64,000 bases of DNA from Microcaldota archaeon (GCA_021817565.1 JAKAUP010000003.1:124001-188000), one strand, 5' to 3'. Positions 34,606 through 42,829 are shown, numbered from the stretch's first letter. A program made the numbers and translations. The notes: generated by a model from the sequence alone, not told the origin.

Positions 34606-36189
34606 ATGCAGGACGGAGAGATTTCTGAGGAGCAGATAGGGATAAGGACTGCGAGGAAGGGCACCATATACATCATGGGAAGGCTGCTCTCTGCAGCATC
34701 CACCCTTGCGATACTGATATTCCTTACCAGGTATCTGGGAGCGGCTGAATACGGACTGTATGCGATAGCGGCTGCTTTCACAAGCGTCTTGGGGATGTCG
34801 GGCAACTTTGGGCTGGGAACCGGCACAAGGAAGAGGCTGCCAGAATTGGAGAGTAGGAAGGATGTTTCAAGGCATGTGGCAACAACCTACTTCATAGCGC
34901 TGTTGGCATCTGGGCTGATAATGCTCTTAGGCATTGGAATAAGCGGGTACATAGCTGTAAACGTATACAAGAACGCCTCCCTTTACATACCTCTCATCAT
35001 AGCATCAATCACAGTGGTGCTTTCCGTAATATACAACGTCTCTAATTCGGTGCTGGTAGGTTTGGACAAGGTGAAGCAAGCGTCAATATGCAACATCATA
35101 TACGCATTCGCGCAGCTTGTGGGAGTTGTGCTGCTTGTCCTGCTTGGATTCTCAATAGAGGGAGCTCTGGCAGGGCTGGCGATAGGGCTTGCCGTAGGGA
35201 CATTGGTTGCATTATTCTACATAGTGCGTTCGAAGAAGGTTGATGTTTCAAGGCCATCATTGAAACTGGGAAGGAAGATGCTGGGGTTCTCGCTGCCAAT
35301 AATGGTATCGAATGTGGCGTATGTTGGCATAGCAAACCTGGCGATAGACTTATTGGGAATAGTTGTAGCGCCGAACATAGTGGGAAGTTTTGGGGCGGCG
35401 TACAAGTTGGGGAAGACGTTTGACCTGATATTGGTCTCATCGACGTTCGTACTGCTCCCTGCGCTGAGCAAGGCCTTCTCTGATCCAAGTTTGTCGAAGA
35501 AGATATCAGAGATATATAACACAAGCATCTTTTACCTGATAATGCTGGTGTTGCCAGTGCTTGTCTTCCTTATAACTTCAGCAAAATACATAACGCGCAT
35601 ACTCTTCTCTGGAGCGTATCCGTACAGCGGCATCTACTTTGCGCTGATATCAGTAGGTATAACAATACAGGTAATAAGCAGTTTTGCGGGGACGCTGATA
35701 ATAAGCCATGGAAACACGAAGAGGTTCATGAAGTACCAGTTAATTGGGGTGATGGCGGAGTTTATCCTGCTTGTACTGCTCATACAGAGATTCGATGCGT
35801 ATGGAGTGATACTCTCAATCTTCATAATAGGTCCGCTGCTGATAAACTATATGTATATAAGGATGCTGAGAAATGAGTTCAAAATAAGGTTGGACTACGG
35901 AAAGATAGGAAAGCTGTTCACGCTTGCACTGGCGACATGGTTGATAGTAACGATCCTGAACTATTACGCAACAGGCATAAGTTACTTTACGGTGCTCCTG
36001 GATTTCGTGGCGGTAGTGCTCATATACCCGCCGCTGCTGATACTGACAGGATCGGCGAACAGCAAGAACATGGACTTCGTAGGAAGGATGACAAAAGGAC
36101 TGCCCATATTAGGAAGTTTTATGGCAGGGATAGTAAGGTACGCAACATTGTTCTCAAGTGAGGAGAGGGAAGGAAAAGCAAAACAGTAG
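34606..36189 (+). CDS. Polysaccharide/lipid-linked oligosaccharide flippase (Wzx/MATE-like)
   Basis: Membrane protein of 527 residues with about 12-14 helices. The N-terminal IYIMGRLLSAASTLAILIFLTRYLGAAEYGLYAIA is the classic start of the polysaccharide-biosynthesis/MOP family. Flips lipid-linked glycans for surface or N-glycan assembly. The C-terminal end is Lys/Glu-rich and cytoplasmic. Co-transcribed with trpS (3-nt gap), an odd functional pairing. The tRNA-Thr and the accessory island begin 52 nt downstream. Confidence 0.85.
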   Translation: MQDGEISEEQIGIRTARKGTIYIMGRLLSAASTLAILIFLTRYLGAAEYGLYAIAAAFTSVLGMSGNFGLGTGTRKRLPELESRKDVSRHVATTYFIALLASGLIMLLGIGISGYIAVNVYKNASLYIPLIIASITVVLSVIYNVSNSVLVGLDKVKQASICNIIYAFAQLVGVVLLVLLGFSIEGALAGLAIGLAVGTLVALFYIVRSKKVDVSRPSLKLGRKMLGFSLPIMVSNVAYVGIANLAIDLLGIVVAPNIVGSFGAAYKLGKTFDLILVSSTFVLLPALSKAFSDPSLSKKISEIYNTSIFYLIMLVLPVLVFLITSAKYITRILFSGAYPYSGIYFALISVGITIQVISSFAGTLIISHGNTKRFMKYQLIGVMAEFILLVLLIQRFDAYGVILSIFIIGPLLINYMYIRMLRNEFKIRLDYGKIGKLFTLALATWLIVTILNYYATGISYFTVLLDFVAVVLIYPPLLILTGSANSKNMDFVGRMTKGLPILGSFMAGIVRYATLFSSEEREGKAKQ

Positions 36190-36241
36190 AAACAGAAAGA
36201 GAAATAGAAATAAAAAGTATTCGAAAGAAAGGTTAGAAAGC

Positions 36242-36325
36242 GCCTCGGTAGCTCAACGGCAGAGCGCCTGTCTTGTAACCAAGCAAGAGAACAGGAGGTT
36301 GAGGGTTCAATTCCCTCTCGGGGCT
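36242..36325 (+). tRNA. tRNA-Thr (TGT) with a 12-nt intron at 37/38
   Basis: Acceptor GCCTCGG pairs with TCGGGGC (two G-U pairs), discriminator T as in archaeal tRNA-Thr; D stem GCTC/GAGC; anticodon stem CCTGT/ACAGG; T stem GAGGG/CCCTC with loop TTCAATT. The anticodon loop is 19 nt: CTTGTA, then a 12-nt intron (36278-36289), then A. CTTG can pair with CAAG inside the intron leaving the 3-nt bulge AGA, a bulge-helix-bulge site. The island downstream suggests it served as an integration target. Confidence 0.9.
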
Positions 36326-36337
36326 ATACTTCATATA

Positions 36338-36359
36338 GAGGAAATTAAGGTATTTCCTC
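36338..36359. repeat. Perfect hairpin just after tRNA-Thr
   Basis: GAGGAAAT, loop TAAGGT, ATTTCCTC: 8-bp perfect stem 12 nt after the tRNA. May terminate or process the tRNA transcript, or belong to the recombination site of the island. Confidence 0.6.
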
Positions 36360-36378
36360 TGCGCCAGCTTCGGGCGAT

Positions 36379-36412
36379 GACCTAAAAGGCCCTCCCGTAG
36401 TAGAATTAGGTC
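36379..36412. repeat. Second inverted repeat after tRNA-Thr
   Basis: GACCTAA and TTAGGTC, 7-bp arms 20 nt apart. Together with the preceding hairpin it fills the space between the tRNA and the first accessory gene. Confidence 0.5.
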
Positions 36413-36476
36413 GTATAAACTTCAAAATTTCATGGGCAAATATTTACATACCTAGGACATAGTCCACGCTCTCCAT

Positions 36477-36620
36477 TTGGATAAAGAAAAAGACGCGGCA
36501 TTTGTAATATTTAATATTGGAGATAATGAGTTTTTCTTAATAAAAGATATGGCTCTTGCAAAACTGCTAAAACCGGATATACTTGAAAGACGTAGAAGAC
36601 TTAATCTTTCAGCTAATTAA
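36477..36620 (+). CDS. Small 47-residue protein upstream of the type IIG enzyme
   Basis: TTG start 77-79 of this block, preceded by TATA-like GCAAATATTTACATACC (about 36437-36453) at leaderless distance. The product begins MDKEKDAAFVIFNIGDNEFF and ends ERRRRLNLSAN: an amphipathic alpha/beta mini-protein with a basic C-terminus. The reading pattern and promoter look genuine. It lies 60 nt before the restriction-modification gene and could be its controller or an anti-toxin-like partner, or a remnant of a longer gene. Confidence 0.5.
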   Translation: MDKEKDAAFVIFNIGDNEFFLIKDMALAKLLKPDILERRRRLNLSAN

Positions 36621-36680
36621 GATATTTAAGGCTTGACTACTAAGCAAATTATATGGAGTCTGGCTTATTTGTGATTAGGT

Positions 36681-39545
36681 ATGGATGAGGCTACTGCTAA
36701 AAATAAAATTCAAGATCTTATTGATGATTTTAAAGCAAATTATCAGAAGCATTCGAAAGAATACGAAGCTAATACTGAAACAAAGCTCATAGAGCCCTTA
36801 TTTGCAGCATTAGGGTGGACATTAAAGGACTTTGATAAAAGAGAAAAAGCCCATAGGGGAGAAAAAAGTGGATTCGCTGATTACGCCTTCAAAATAAACG
36901 ACAGAATTGTCTTCTTTCTAGAGGTCAAGAAAGTTGGTGTTCCTTTGGAAAAGGAAGCCGACAAGCAAGTTATATCATATGCTCTATCAAAGAGAATACC
37001 TTTTGCAGTTTCAACTAACTTTGAACAAATGAAAATCTTTTGCGTAGAGCAAGAAGACGCGATGAATAATGTCTTTAGAACATTCAAGAAACCCCAGGAC
37101 TATGTAGACAACTTACACGATTTGCTTTTTCTGTCTAAAGAGAGCTTTGAAAATGGCAATACACTTAGTAAGGCTGTAGATGAAGGCAGACTAAAGAAGC
37201 GTGTGACGATAGATAAACCTCTACTTGAAGACTTGATGAGAATAAGAGGAATGATTGCAAGTGACCTTGGAAAACGATATGGAAATAAATATGAGATAAA
37301 TCAAAAGGACGAGATAATACAAAGGATTATAGATAGACTTATTTTTATTAGACGTTGCGAGGACATAGGCATAAATCCTGAGAATATAATGCTATCTGAT
37401 ATTGCTTTGTTGTCTGACACACGAGCTTATGGTAAGTTGAAGGAAATTTTTATCAGATACAATGAAATGTATAACAGTGGACTTTTTGCAGTTAATTCAG
37501 ACAATGATTGTGACATTATCACGATAGATGGAGAGATAATAAAGAATCTAATTAGTTGCCTTTATTCTTCCAAAGATGGAAATTACATATACAACTTTGA
37601 TTGGATAGATGCAGACGTACTTGGTCAGATATACGAGCAATATCTCGGTAAAATATTGGCCCAAACAAGAAGTGGAAAGGCAAAACTTACTGATGGACAG
37701 GTTCACAAGAAAGAACAAGGAGTCTACTATACCCCTACTTATATCGTCGATTATATAGTAAAGAAATGTATAGAAGATGCCCTAAAGAACAAGAAAGTAA
37801 AGGCTAATGAGCTAAAGATACTTGACCTCGCTTGTGGTTCAGGCTCATTTCTCATAAAGTCATTTGATTATCTCAATAGGATACTGAGTGAAGATGCTCA
37901 GTCGAAACAGAAGAAGATGGACAGCCAGGGCACATATTCGATAAAGACTGAAATCCTCAAGAGAAACTTGTTTGGAGTAGACCTTGACAGCAAGGCCGTA
38001 GAGATTACCAAACTAAATTTGCTTCTCAAGGCAGCAGAGAAAGGCAGAAAACTACCAGAAGAGCTTGATATACATATCAGACACGGTAATAGCCTAATAG
38101 ACAAGACTGAAGTAATAGGTTTTAATGATGCTTTTAATTGGGGAGGAGATTTTCAAGCTGGCACTTTTGACATGATAATTGGTAATCCGCCGTACATTAG
38201 AATACAATCTTTGGATGACAAGAGCGTTGCATTCTTCAACTCGACTTATAAATCAGCCACTAAGAATTACGATATCTATGCCCTCTTTGTTGAAAAAGGC
38301 TTATCGCTACTCAAAGATGGTGGAATTCTCGGCTTTATACTGCCCTCTAAATTCTTCAATGCAGATTATGGAGAGGGACTAAGAAAACTAATCGCAGATA
38401 AAAAGGCACTCTACGAAGTAGTTGATTTCAAGGACTTTCAGGTATTTGACACTGCAACTACATACACTTGTCTACTATTCTTGAAAAAGACAAATAATAA
38501 GCAGTTTAACTATATGGAACTTTTGGACAAGACAAAACTAAAACAAACTAAGGCGCTATCCTTGAATTTGCTTGAACAATCAAAACAGAAAGAGCCACAA
38601 GCATCGGAGCCTTGGGTCTTTACGTCTGATAGGGACAGATCCATAATAGATAAATTAGACAATACAAAGTTAAGACTCGGTAGCATTACTAAGAATATTT
38701 TCCAGGGGCTAACAACAAGTGCAGATAAGATCTATCTACTTCAGCTGCTTGAGGAAAAGCCAGATACATTTAAGGTATTTTCAAAGGCGCTAGAAAAAGA
38801 ATATGTATTGGAAAAGGGGTTGTTAAAACCTATTTTGAAAGGACAGGAGATCAAAAAATGGTCAATAAGCAAATTTAAGTATGTGGTACTCTTTCCATAT
38901 AAGGTTGAAAATGGGAAAGCGAAACTAATCGACTTTGATGTTATAAAAAGAAATTATCCAAAAACTGCCAGATATCTAGAAGACGCAAAAAATATTCTGC
39001 AAGATAGACAAGAAGGTAAAATTAAAGGGACAAAAGAGTGGTATGGTTATATTTATAGAAAAAATTTAGAAAAGTATGAGCAACGAAAGATACTTACTCA
39101 AGTCCTCTCTTCAAGGAATAGCTTTACACTGGATGAAATGGGGCAGTACTATTTCGTAGGCGGAGGTAATGCTGGAGGGTACGGAATAATACTCAATAAG
39201 GAGTTTGAAAATGATTACTATGTTGTGCTGGCATTGCTTAACTCTAAGCTGCTGGAGTTTTATTTACAACATATAAGCACGCCGTTCAGAGGAGGGTTCT
39301 ACTCTTATGGTAAGAGATTCATAGAAAAGCTACCCATAATTATACCTGCCGAGAAGACAGAGCTAACCAATTTGTCTAGAAAGCAATTGGAAAGACATAG
39401 AACTTTGCAATCTTTCGGAGACAAGAAAACCTCAGAAACAGCAAAGTTGGAATTTGAGATAAAGGAAACTGACAAAGAAATAAACGATTTGGTATACAAA
39501 ATTTATAAGATAACCAAAGAAGAAATAAAAATAATTGAAGTATGA
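36681..39545 (+). CDS. Type IIG restriction-modification enzyme (Eco57I/TaqI-type N6-adenine methyltransferase with nuclease)
   Basis: 954-residue single-chain restriction and methylation enzyme. N-terminal nuclease: ETKLIEPLFAALGW, GFADYAF and IVFFLEVKKVG give a PD-(D/E)XK site (Asp, Glu-X-Lys, residues about 65-83). Helical linker, then the methyltransferase: GVYYTPTYIVDYIVKKC (about 347), motif I ILDLACGSGSFLIKSFDYL (about 380), FGVDLDSKAVEITKLNL, and motif IV MIIGNPPYIRIQ (about 500). The C-terminal third is a TaqI-like target-recognition region with helical ends. AT-rich composition differs from the flanking housekeeping genes. It is first in a two-gene unit with a RecB-like nuclease gene 5 nt downstream. 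Confidence 0.9.
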   Translation: MDEATAKNKIQDLIDDFKANYQKHSKEYEANTETKLIEPLFAALGWTLKDFDKREKAHRGEKSGFADYAFKINDRIVFFLEVKKVGVPLEKEADKQVISYALSKRIPFAVSTNFEQMKIFCVEQEDAMNNVFRTFKKPQDYVDNLHDLLFLSKESFENGNTLSKAVDEGRLKKRVTIDKPLLEDLMRIRGMIASDLGKRYGNKYEINQKDEIIQRIIDRLIFIRRCEDIGINPENIMLSDIALLSDTRAYGKLKEIFIRYNEMYNSGLFAVNSDNDCDIITIDGEIIKNLISCLYSSKDGNYIYNFDWIDADVLGQIYEQYLGKILAQTRSGKAKLTDGQVHKKEQGVYYTPTYIVDYIVKKCIEDALKNKKVKANELKILDLACGSGSFLIKSFDYLNRILSEDAQSKQKKMDSQGTYSIKTEILKRNLFGVDLDSKAVEITKLNLLLKAAEKGRKLPEELDIHIRHGNSLIDKTEVIGFNDAFNWGGDFQAGTFDMIIGNPPYIRIQSLDDKSVAFFNSTYKSATKNYDIYALFVEKGLSLLKDGGILGFILPSKFFNADYGEGLRKLIADKKALYEVVDFKDFQVFDTATTYTCLLFLKKTNNKQFNYMELLDKTKLKQTKALSLNLLEQSKQKEPQASEPWVFTSDRDRSIIDKLDNTKLRLGSITKNIFQGLTTSADKIYLLQLLEEKPDTFKVFSKALEKEYVLEKGLLKPILKGQEIKKWSISKFKYVVLFPYKVENGKAKLIDFDVIKRNYPKTARYLEDAKNILQDRQEGKIKGTKEWYGYIYRKNLEKYEQRKILTQVLSSRNSFTLDEMGQYYFVGGGNAGGYGIILNKEFENDYYVVLALLNSKLLEFYLQHISTPFRGGFYSYGKRFIEKLPIIIPAEKTELTNLSRKQLERHRTLQSFGDKKTSETAKLEFEIKETDKEINDLVYKIYKITKEEIKIIEV

Positions 39546-39550
39546 TTCTT

Positions 39551-40249
39551 ATGTGTATATCAGCAAAGGATCTGGGCTGACTCGCAGTAGATGACTTCTG
39601 ACCTAGATGCTTCCAGATAGAAAGACATGCTGAAGGGCTACCTTATCAAATGGGCTTCCCTGGCATCTTCGCCTCGATAGACGCTTACACAAAGAACATA
39701 ATCGAAAGATACTTTCAAAAGAATGGAAGATTTCCGGAGTGGCTCAGCGACATTGGATCAGCAAAAAAGATAGTATCAGTAAAACCTTCAGAGTTTAAGG
39801 TAAAAACAGACAACATTACTATAACTGGTATTCCTGATTTGCTATTTGAAAGGTCAAATGGCAGCTTTGCAATAGTGGACTATAAGACAGCTAAATATAC
39901 TGGAAACCAAGACCAGCTTATGCCAGTATACCAAATACAGCTCAATGGCTATGCTTACATAGCAGAAGCAATAGAGCTTAAGCCTGTAAAAGATCTTTAT
40001 CTAGTCTATTTCGAGCCTCCTTACAAGGAGACTTATGAAGCGATAACTGATGGCCATACTAATGGAGAAGGATTTGAGATGCCGTTTAAGCCAGTCATAC
40101 ATAAGATAAAGATAGAGCCCAATAGGATAGGCAAATTACTTGAAAAGGCAGGTGAAATATATAGATCTGAAAAACTACCTGAAAGACGCTTAGGTTGTAA
40201 AGATTGTGAGAAACTCAATAATTTGATAAATATGTTAAGTATCAGGTGA
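39551..40249 (+). pseudogene. RecB/Cas4-like PD-(D/E)XK nuclease gene with two in-frame TGA codons
   Basis: From ATG 39551 the frame reads MCISAKDLG, TGA, LAVDDF, TGA, PRCFQIERHAEGLPYQ and then continues without interruption for 200 residues. The start resembles families that begin with a short HTH-like helix and CPRCF, so the TGAs (39578-39580, 39599-39601) stand where Trp and Cys would be expected. The core is intact: GIPDLLFE, FAIVDYKTAK (Asp, Asp-X-Lys) and QIQLNGYAYIAEA (QxxxY), then GCKDCEKL. ATG 39650 could yield a truncated protein without the first Cys region. TGA ends many genes here, so it is probably stop, and the gene is decayed or only expressed from 39650. Confidence 0.7.
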
Positions 40250-40263
40250 GTTTATGGATCAAC

Positions 40264-40278
40264 CCCAAATTTTTTGGG
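40264..40278. terminator. Small hairpin with T/A-rich loop between convergent genes
   Basis: CCCAAA, TTT, TTTGGG: 6-bp stem lying between the nuclease stop (plus strand) and the end of the small-gene cassette (minus strand). Possible bidirectional transcription end. Confidence 0.4.
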
Positions 40279-40286
40279 TCTTCATA

Positions 40287-40439
40287 TCACATAAAAAGAC
40301 AGCTCCCTCCTGACGATATTAATGCGTTACATAATGCAGGAAGCAATAGGTCAAACAGTATCCATAATATTAAAATTATGATTATAATTGATATTACTAT
40401 CTTGATAAAATCTCCAATATCTGAACCTCCTCTTGACAT
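40287..40439 (-). CDS. Small 50-residue membrane protein
   Basis: MSRGGSDIGDFIKIV followed by a long Ile/Leu helix (about 15-35, IIIIILILWILFDLLLPAL) and a short tail with two Cys (LCNALISSGGSCLFM). Too short for ordinary ORF filters but with a clear single transmembrane helix. It lies 31 nt below the 96-residue gene and seems to be the last member of a four-gene minus-strand cassette. Confidence 0.6.
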   Translation of the reverse strand: MSRGGSDIGDFIKIVISIIIIILILWILFDLLLPALCNALISSGGSCLFM

Positions 40440-40470
40440 GTTATCATCTTAAGTCTAAAAGTATAAAACA

Positions 40471-40761
40471 TTATTTCTTTTTAAGTAAAAACGCAAGCAA
40501 TATACCTACACCTATTGCAACTAATCCTGCTGTAATATTTTCATCATTTGTTTTCCTTGTAATATAATCATTAAACTCCTCAATTGATTTGAATTTTAAT
40601 TGATTTAACATATCTTGTACTTCATAAGGTGCAAAAGAGTTTAAATATTGCATAAATTCTTTCAATTCGTTACTAGCTGCTGTCCGCTGATTCACCTTCT
40701 TAAGAAGGGTCTCAAACCTAACTAAATCTTGTCCGGCTAAATTAAACATTTTTATCATCAT
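40471..40761 (-). CDS. Small tail-anchored protein
   Basis: 96 residues. Soluble helical region (LVRFETLLKKVNQRTAASNELKEFMQYLNSF) and a C-terminal membrane anchor ITAGLVAIGVGILLAFLLKKK. Unrecognised. Its 5' end overlaps the upstream gene by 20 nt; start could be 40761, 40758 or 40749 (all ATG). The tail-anchor layout suits a protein acting at the inner face of the membrane, as in some phage-defence effectors or holin-like modules (inference). Confidence 0.62.
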   Translation of the reverse strand: MMIKMFNLAGQDLVRFETLLKKVNQRTAASNELKEFMQYLNSFAPYEVQDMLNQLKFKSIEEFNDYITRKTNDENITAGLVAIGVGILLAFLLKKK

Positions 40762-41056
40762 CTTTTAACATCTTAAGAAGCGCCTCCAATCTTCCTTTTT
40801 GAGCTTCGTCTTTTGTTTCTTTCAGGTCTTGGTGAACCATTGTTTCCACCATAGTAGTCAAAACTCTTGTTTTTTTCTTTATTTCTCTATCTATGTAGTT
40901 TTTGATAAGGTTGTATATAAACCAAAATAGTCCAATTATAGTCACAAAACTAGCCAATATTCCTAAAATTAATCCTATTAGCGACAGGCCATGACTTAAT
41001 CCTGTTGAAATTGTTTGGTTTACTAACGTTGTTGGTAAGAGATAAAGGATATCCAT
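40742..41056 (-). CDS. Small membrane protein with cytoplasmic coiled coil
   Basis: 104 residues. An exported N-terminus, then one or two helices (GLSLIGLILGILASFVTIIGLFWFIYNLI), then a charged helix (DREIKKKTRVLTTMVETMVHQDLKETKDEAQKG region) in the cytoplasm. Unrecognised. Second gene of the cassette; the topology mirrors the downstream tail-anchored protein, so the two could assemble together. Confidence 0.62.
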   Translation of the reverse strand: MDILYLLPTTLVNQTISTGLSHGLSLIGLILGILASFVTIIGLFWFIYNLIKNYIDREIKKKTRVLTTMVETMVHQDLKETKDEAQKGRLEALLKMLKDDDKNV

Positions 41057-41095
41057 GGACGTCTATTTTTATTTGATAGCAAAATCTTTTAACAA

Positions 41096-41239
41096 TTACC
41101 AGAACACGCCTAAAGGCACCAGTTTTCTAATTTTCAACGCCTCATCGTGAAAACCCGGTTGCTTTTCCTCTTTCGCCATTCTGCTAGTTGCTTCATTTAA
41201 TATTTTTTCGATTAATGTAGTTATAGTTGCAAAGGACAT
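41096..41239 (-). CDS. Small 47-residue protein, first gene of the cassette
   Basis: MSFATITTLIEKILNEATS followed by RMAKEEKQPGFHDEALKIRKLVPLGVFW. Amphipathic, soluble. The promoter is convincing: TATA-like TGTATAAAG on the minus strand (about 41261-41270) lies about 25 nt above ATG 41239, giving a leaderless start. It precedes the 104-residue gene by 39 nt. Not recognised. Confidence 0.6.
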   Translation of the reverse strand: MSFATITTLIEKILNEATSRMAKEEKQPGFHDEALKIRKLVPLGVFW

Positions 41240-41379
41240 AATTGATTATTAGTGACGCGGCTTTATACAGTTATACCAGAGCAGTAACGTTGAAATGTTT
41301 AAATAATTATGTAAGTTATAACTAGTGTTCTAATTTTTTGGTGCTTTTAAGTGGTTCAATATTTTTTTAGGAAACAGAT

Positions 41380-41985
41380 TTGAATTTTTTGGTGAAAATT
41401 AAGGATGCAGTTAAAGTGACGAACAAAAAGGGATGTTGCAGAATTAGTAACTTCTTATCTTTCTGCATAACGTTTAACTATAAATATAGGGATGGTAAAT
41501 GTCAAGTTGTGCAAGCTGTGTCGAAGCAGAAGATTCAAGTTGTAGATGTGCATGTAACAGCGCACATCATGGCAGGAATAGGCATGGCTCATTATAGGAC
41601 AACATAGCCGTACGCAGCAATATGCACCCATAGAACTTAACGCCTCTTTATAACAAACCTAAGTCAAGTCTGAAGGGCAGTATACTTTTCCTTGAGGATG
41701 ATTATGCCACTACCCCGCAAAACTTTGACAGGGACCTTCAATCGTTAGTACACCGGCCTGGCTTTGGCGGGAGGGAGGGCTGGTGATCGGCTGGTTTCAG
41801 AACGTTTCCGGAGTAACACGGCTGCTTCCGGACAAAATAATCAGAACCAAAAAGGAACTGAAAGACATGCCAGTTATCTCAGGTTCAGGTTTTGGACATA
41901 CGTAGCTGCAGATAACCTTTTCAATATGCGGCACAGAAAGAATTTCGGCTAGCTCTACTTTGCATTTTGTTTTGGACGTGTTAAA
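41380..41985 (+). pseudogene. Decayed S66-family peptidase (LD-carboxypeptidase/MccF-like)
   Basis: No intact ORF, but pieces in different frames line up with an S66 serine peptidase. First piece (41380-41607) includes RISNFLSFCITFNYKYRDGK and AGIGMAHY, compare SN-LLP-LDY and the TGL-HYGP region. Then NLTPL, then SLKGSILFLEDDYATTPQNF and FDRDLQSLVHRPGFGGREG in one frame; after a frameshift near 41775, GLVIGWFQNVSGVTRLLPDK and KKELKDMPVISGSGFGHT; a TAG stop; then LQITFSICGTERISAS. This matches LKGKILFLED, FDRDL, GLVIGRF, PVI-FGHT, and ITFPIGG-ISA. At least one frameshift, two or more stops and a missing stretch. In microbes MccF gives immunity to nucleotide-peptide antibiotics; LdcA trims peptidoglycan. 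Confidence 0.68.
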
Positions 41986-42251
41986 TACTCCAATAGCTTC
42001 GCTAGAACAACCAGTAGTGTCACTACCATACCTAGCAATAAACCTAAATTCGGACCTTCACGTACCTGAAGTATCCTTAAAAAGCATACAACCCAAGCTA
42101 CAACCACAGCAACCCACAACCATCGGCTCCGTACTATATTCCTTAGCGACATTGACCTAAGCTTTTCTGGGTGCTTTACTTTTATATGCTCTTTCATTGC
42201 TGATTCTGTATTGGATTTATGGCCACATACGTTACAAAAGTATTCTGCCAT
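41955..42251 (-). CDS. C2H2 zinc finger protein with two transmembrane helices
   Basis: 98 residues: an N-terminal C2H2 finger (FCNVCGHKSNTESAMKEHIKVKH, region 5-27), a basic link, then helices LWVAVVVAWVVCFLRIL and LGLLLGMVVTLLVVLAKLLEYL. Membrane-tethered single zinc fingers are seen in small archaeal proteins but have no assigned function. Its 3' end overlaps the tail of the decayed peptidase on the other strand, so it may mark the island boundary. Confidence 0.7.
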   Translation of the reverse strand: MAEYFCNVCGHKSNTESAMKEHIKVKHPEKLRSMSLRNIVRSRWLWVAVVVAWVVCFLRILQVREGPNLGLLLGMVVTLLVVLAKLLEYLTRPKQNAK

Positions 42252-42331
42252 ATTATCATTATCATTATTTTTATTCTATTTTTATTTCACTGCACTATAC
42301 AATTTATTAATCTTTATATCTTATTCCTTTT

Positions 42332-42829
42332 ATGGCGAACAGAAAGCTTAAGAGATATGGGTTGGAAAGCGCGGCTAAGACGCTCATTGCAGTCGGGCTG
42401 CTTCTTGTGCTCATTTCTTGGATTGCCGGATTTTATTATTACAGGATCCTGGAGAGAGGCGCCATCCTCCTAGTGCCGTTTATATTTACGTGCGTGCTTG
42501 CTCTACTGCTTTTGGTAATCAAGTACAGATACACCCTGTTCGAGAAGTATCCGTATCTTATGAATCTCCCTTCCATATTCTATCGTATAGGCAAAAGTGG
42601 TTCAGAGAATAAACAGAGCGAAGCATTCAGCATGATATTTACGGTGCATGCGCTGGTAATCGCCTTTATGGGTCTGTTGAGCCTGATCCTCACAGTCACA
42701 GTTAGTATAAGTGCAGGAATAAGACATACTGCCTCCCCGCTTCTTTACGCATACTTTCTGGTAGTCATAATACTGCTTGTTTCAGTGTTGCTGCAATACC
42801 GCAGGATTTATAGGAAGTTTTCCAAGTGA
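42332..42829 (+). CDS. Four-helix membrane protein of unknown function
   Basis: 165 residues, four predicted helices (about 15-35, 45-65, 100-125, 135-155) with a hydrophilic loop after the second and a basic C-terminus (RRIYRKFSK). Unrecognised. ATG 42332 follows CTTTATATCTTATTCC with about 15-20 nt between, so the message is leaderless or nearly so. Confidence 0.65.
   Translation: MANRKLKRYGLESAAKTLIAVGLLLVLISWIAGFYYYRILERGAILLVPFIFTCVLALLLLVIKYRYTLFEKYPYLMNLPSIFYRIGKSGSENKQSEAFSMIFTVHALVIAFMGLLSLILTVTVSISAGIRHTASPLLYAYFLVVIILLVSVLLQYRRIYRKFSK

Noticed and set aside
36158-36385. 75-residue ORF across tRNA-Thr
   Set aside because: It merely reads through the flippase end and the tRNA gene.
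39551-40249. TGA reassigned to an amino acid genome-wide
   Set aside because: Several intact genes here end in TGA (for example proS at 12194-12196 and icd's neighbours), so TGA is a normal stop.
39551-40249. Cas4 of a CRISPR system
   Set aside because: No CRISPR repeats, cas1 or other cas genes in the window; the Cys pattern for the Cas4 cluster is incomplete.
41764-41952. Stand-alone 62-residue ORF on the plus strand
   Set aside because: It is a shadow frame of the decayed S66 gene; the matching residues lie in other frames.
36326-42300. Second copy of the tRNA-Thr 3' end (attR)
   Set aside because: No repeat of GGTTCAATTCCCTCTCGG or a close variant was found by eye in the island's right flank.
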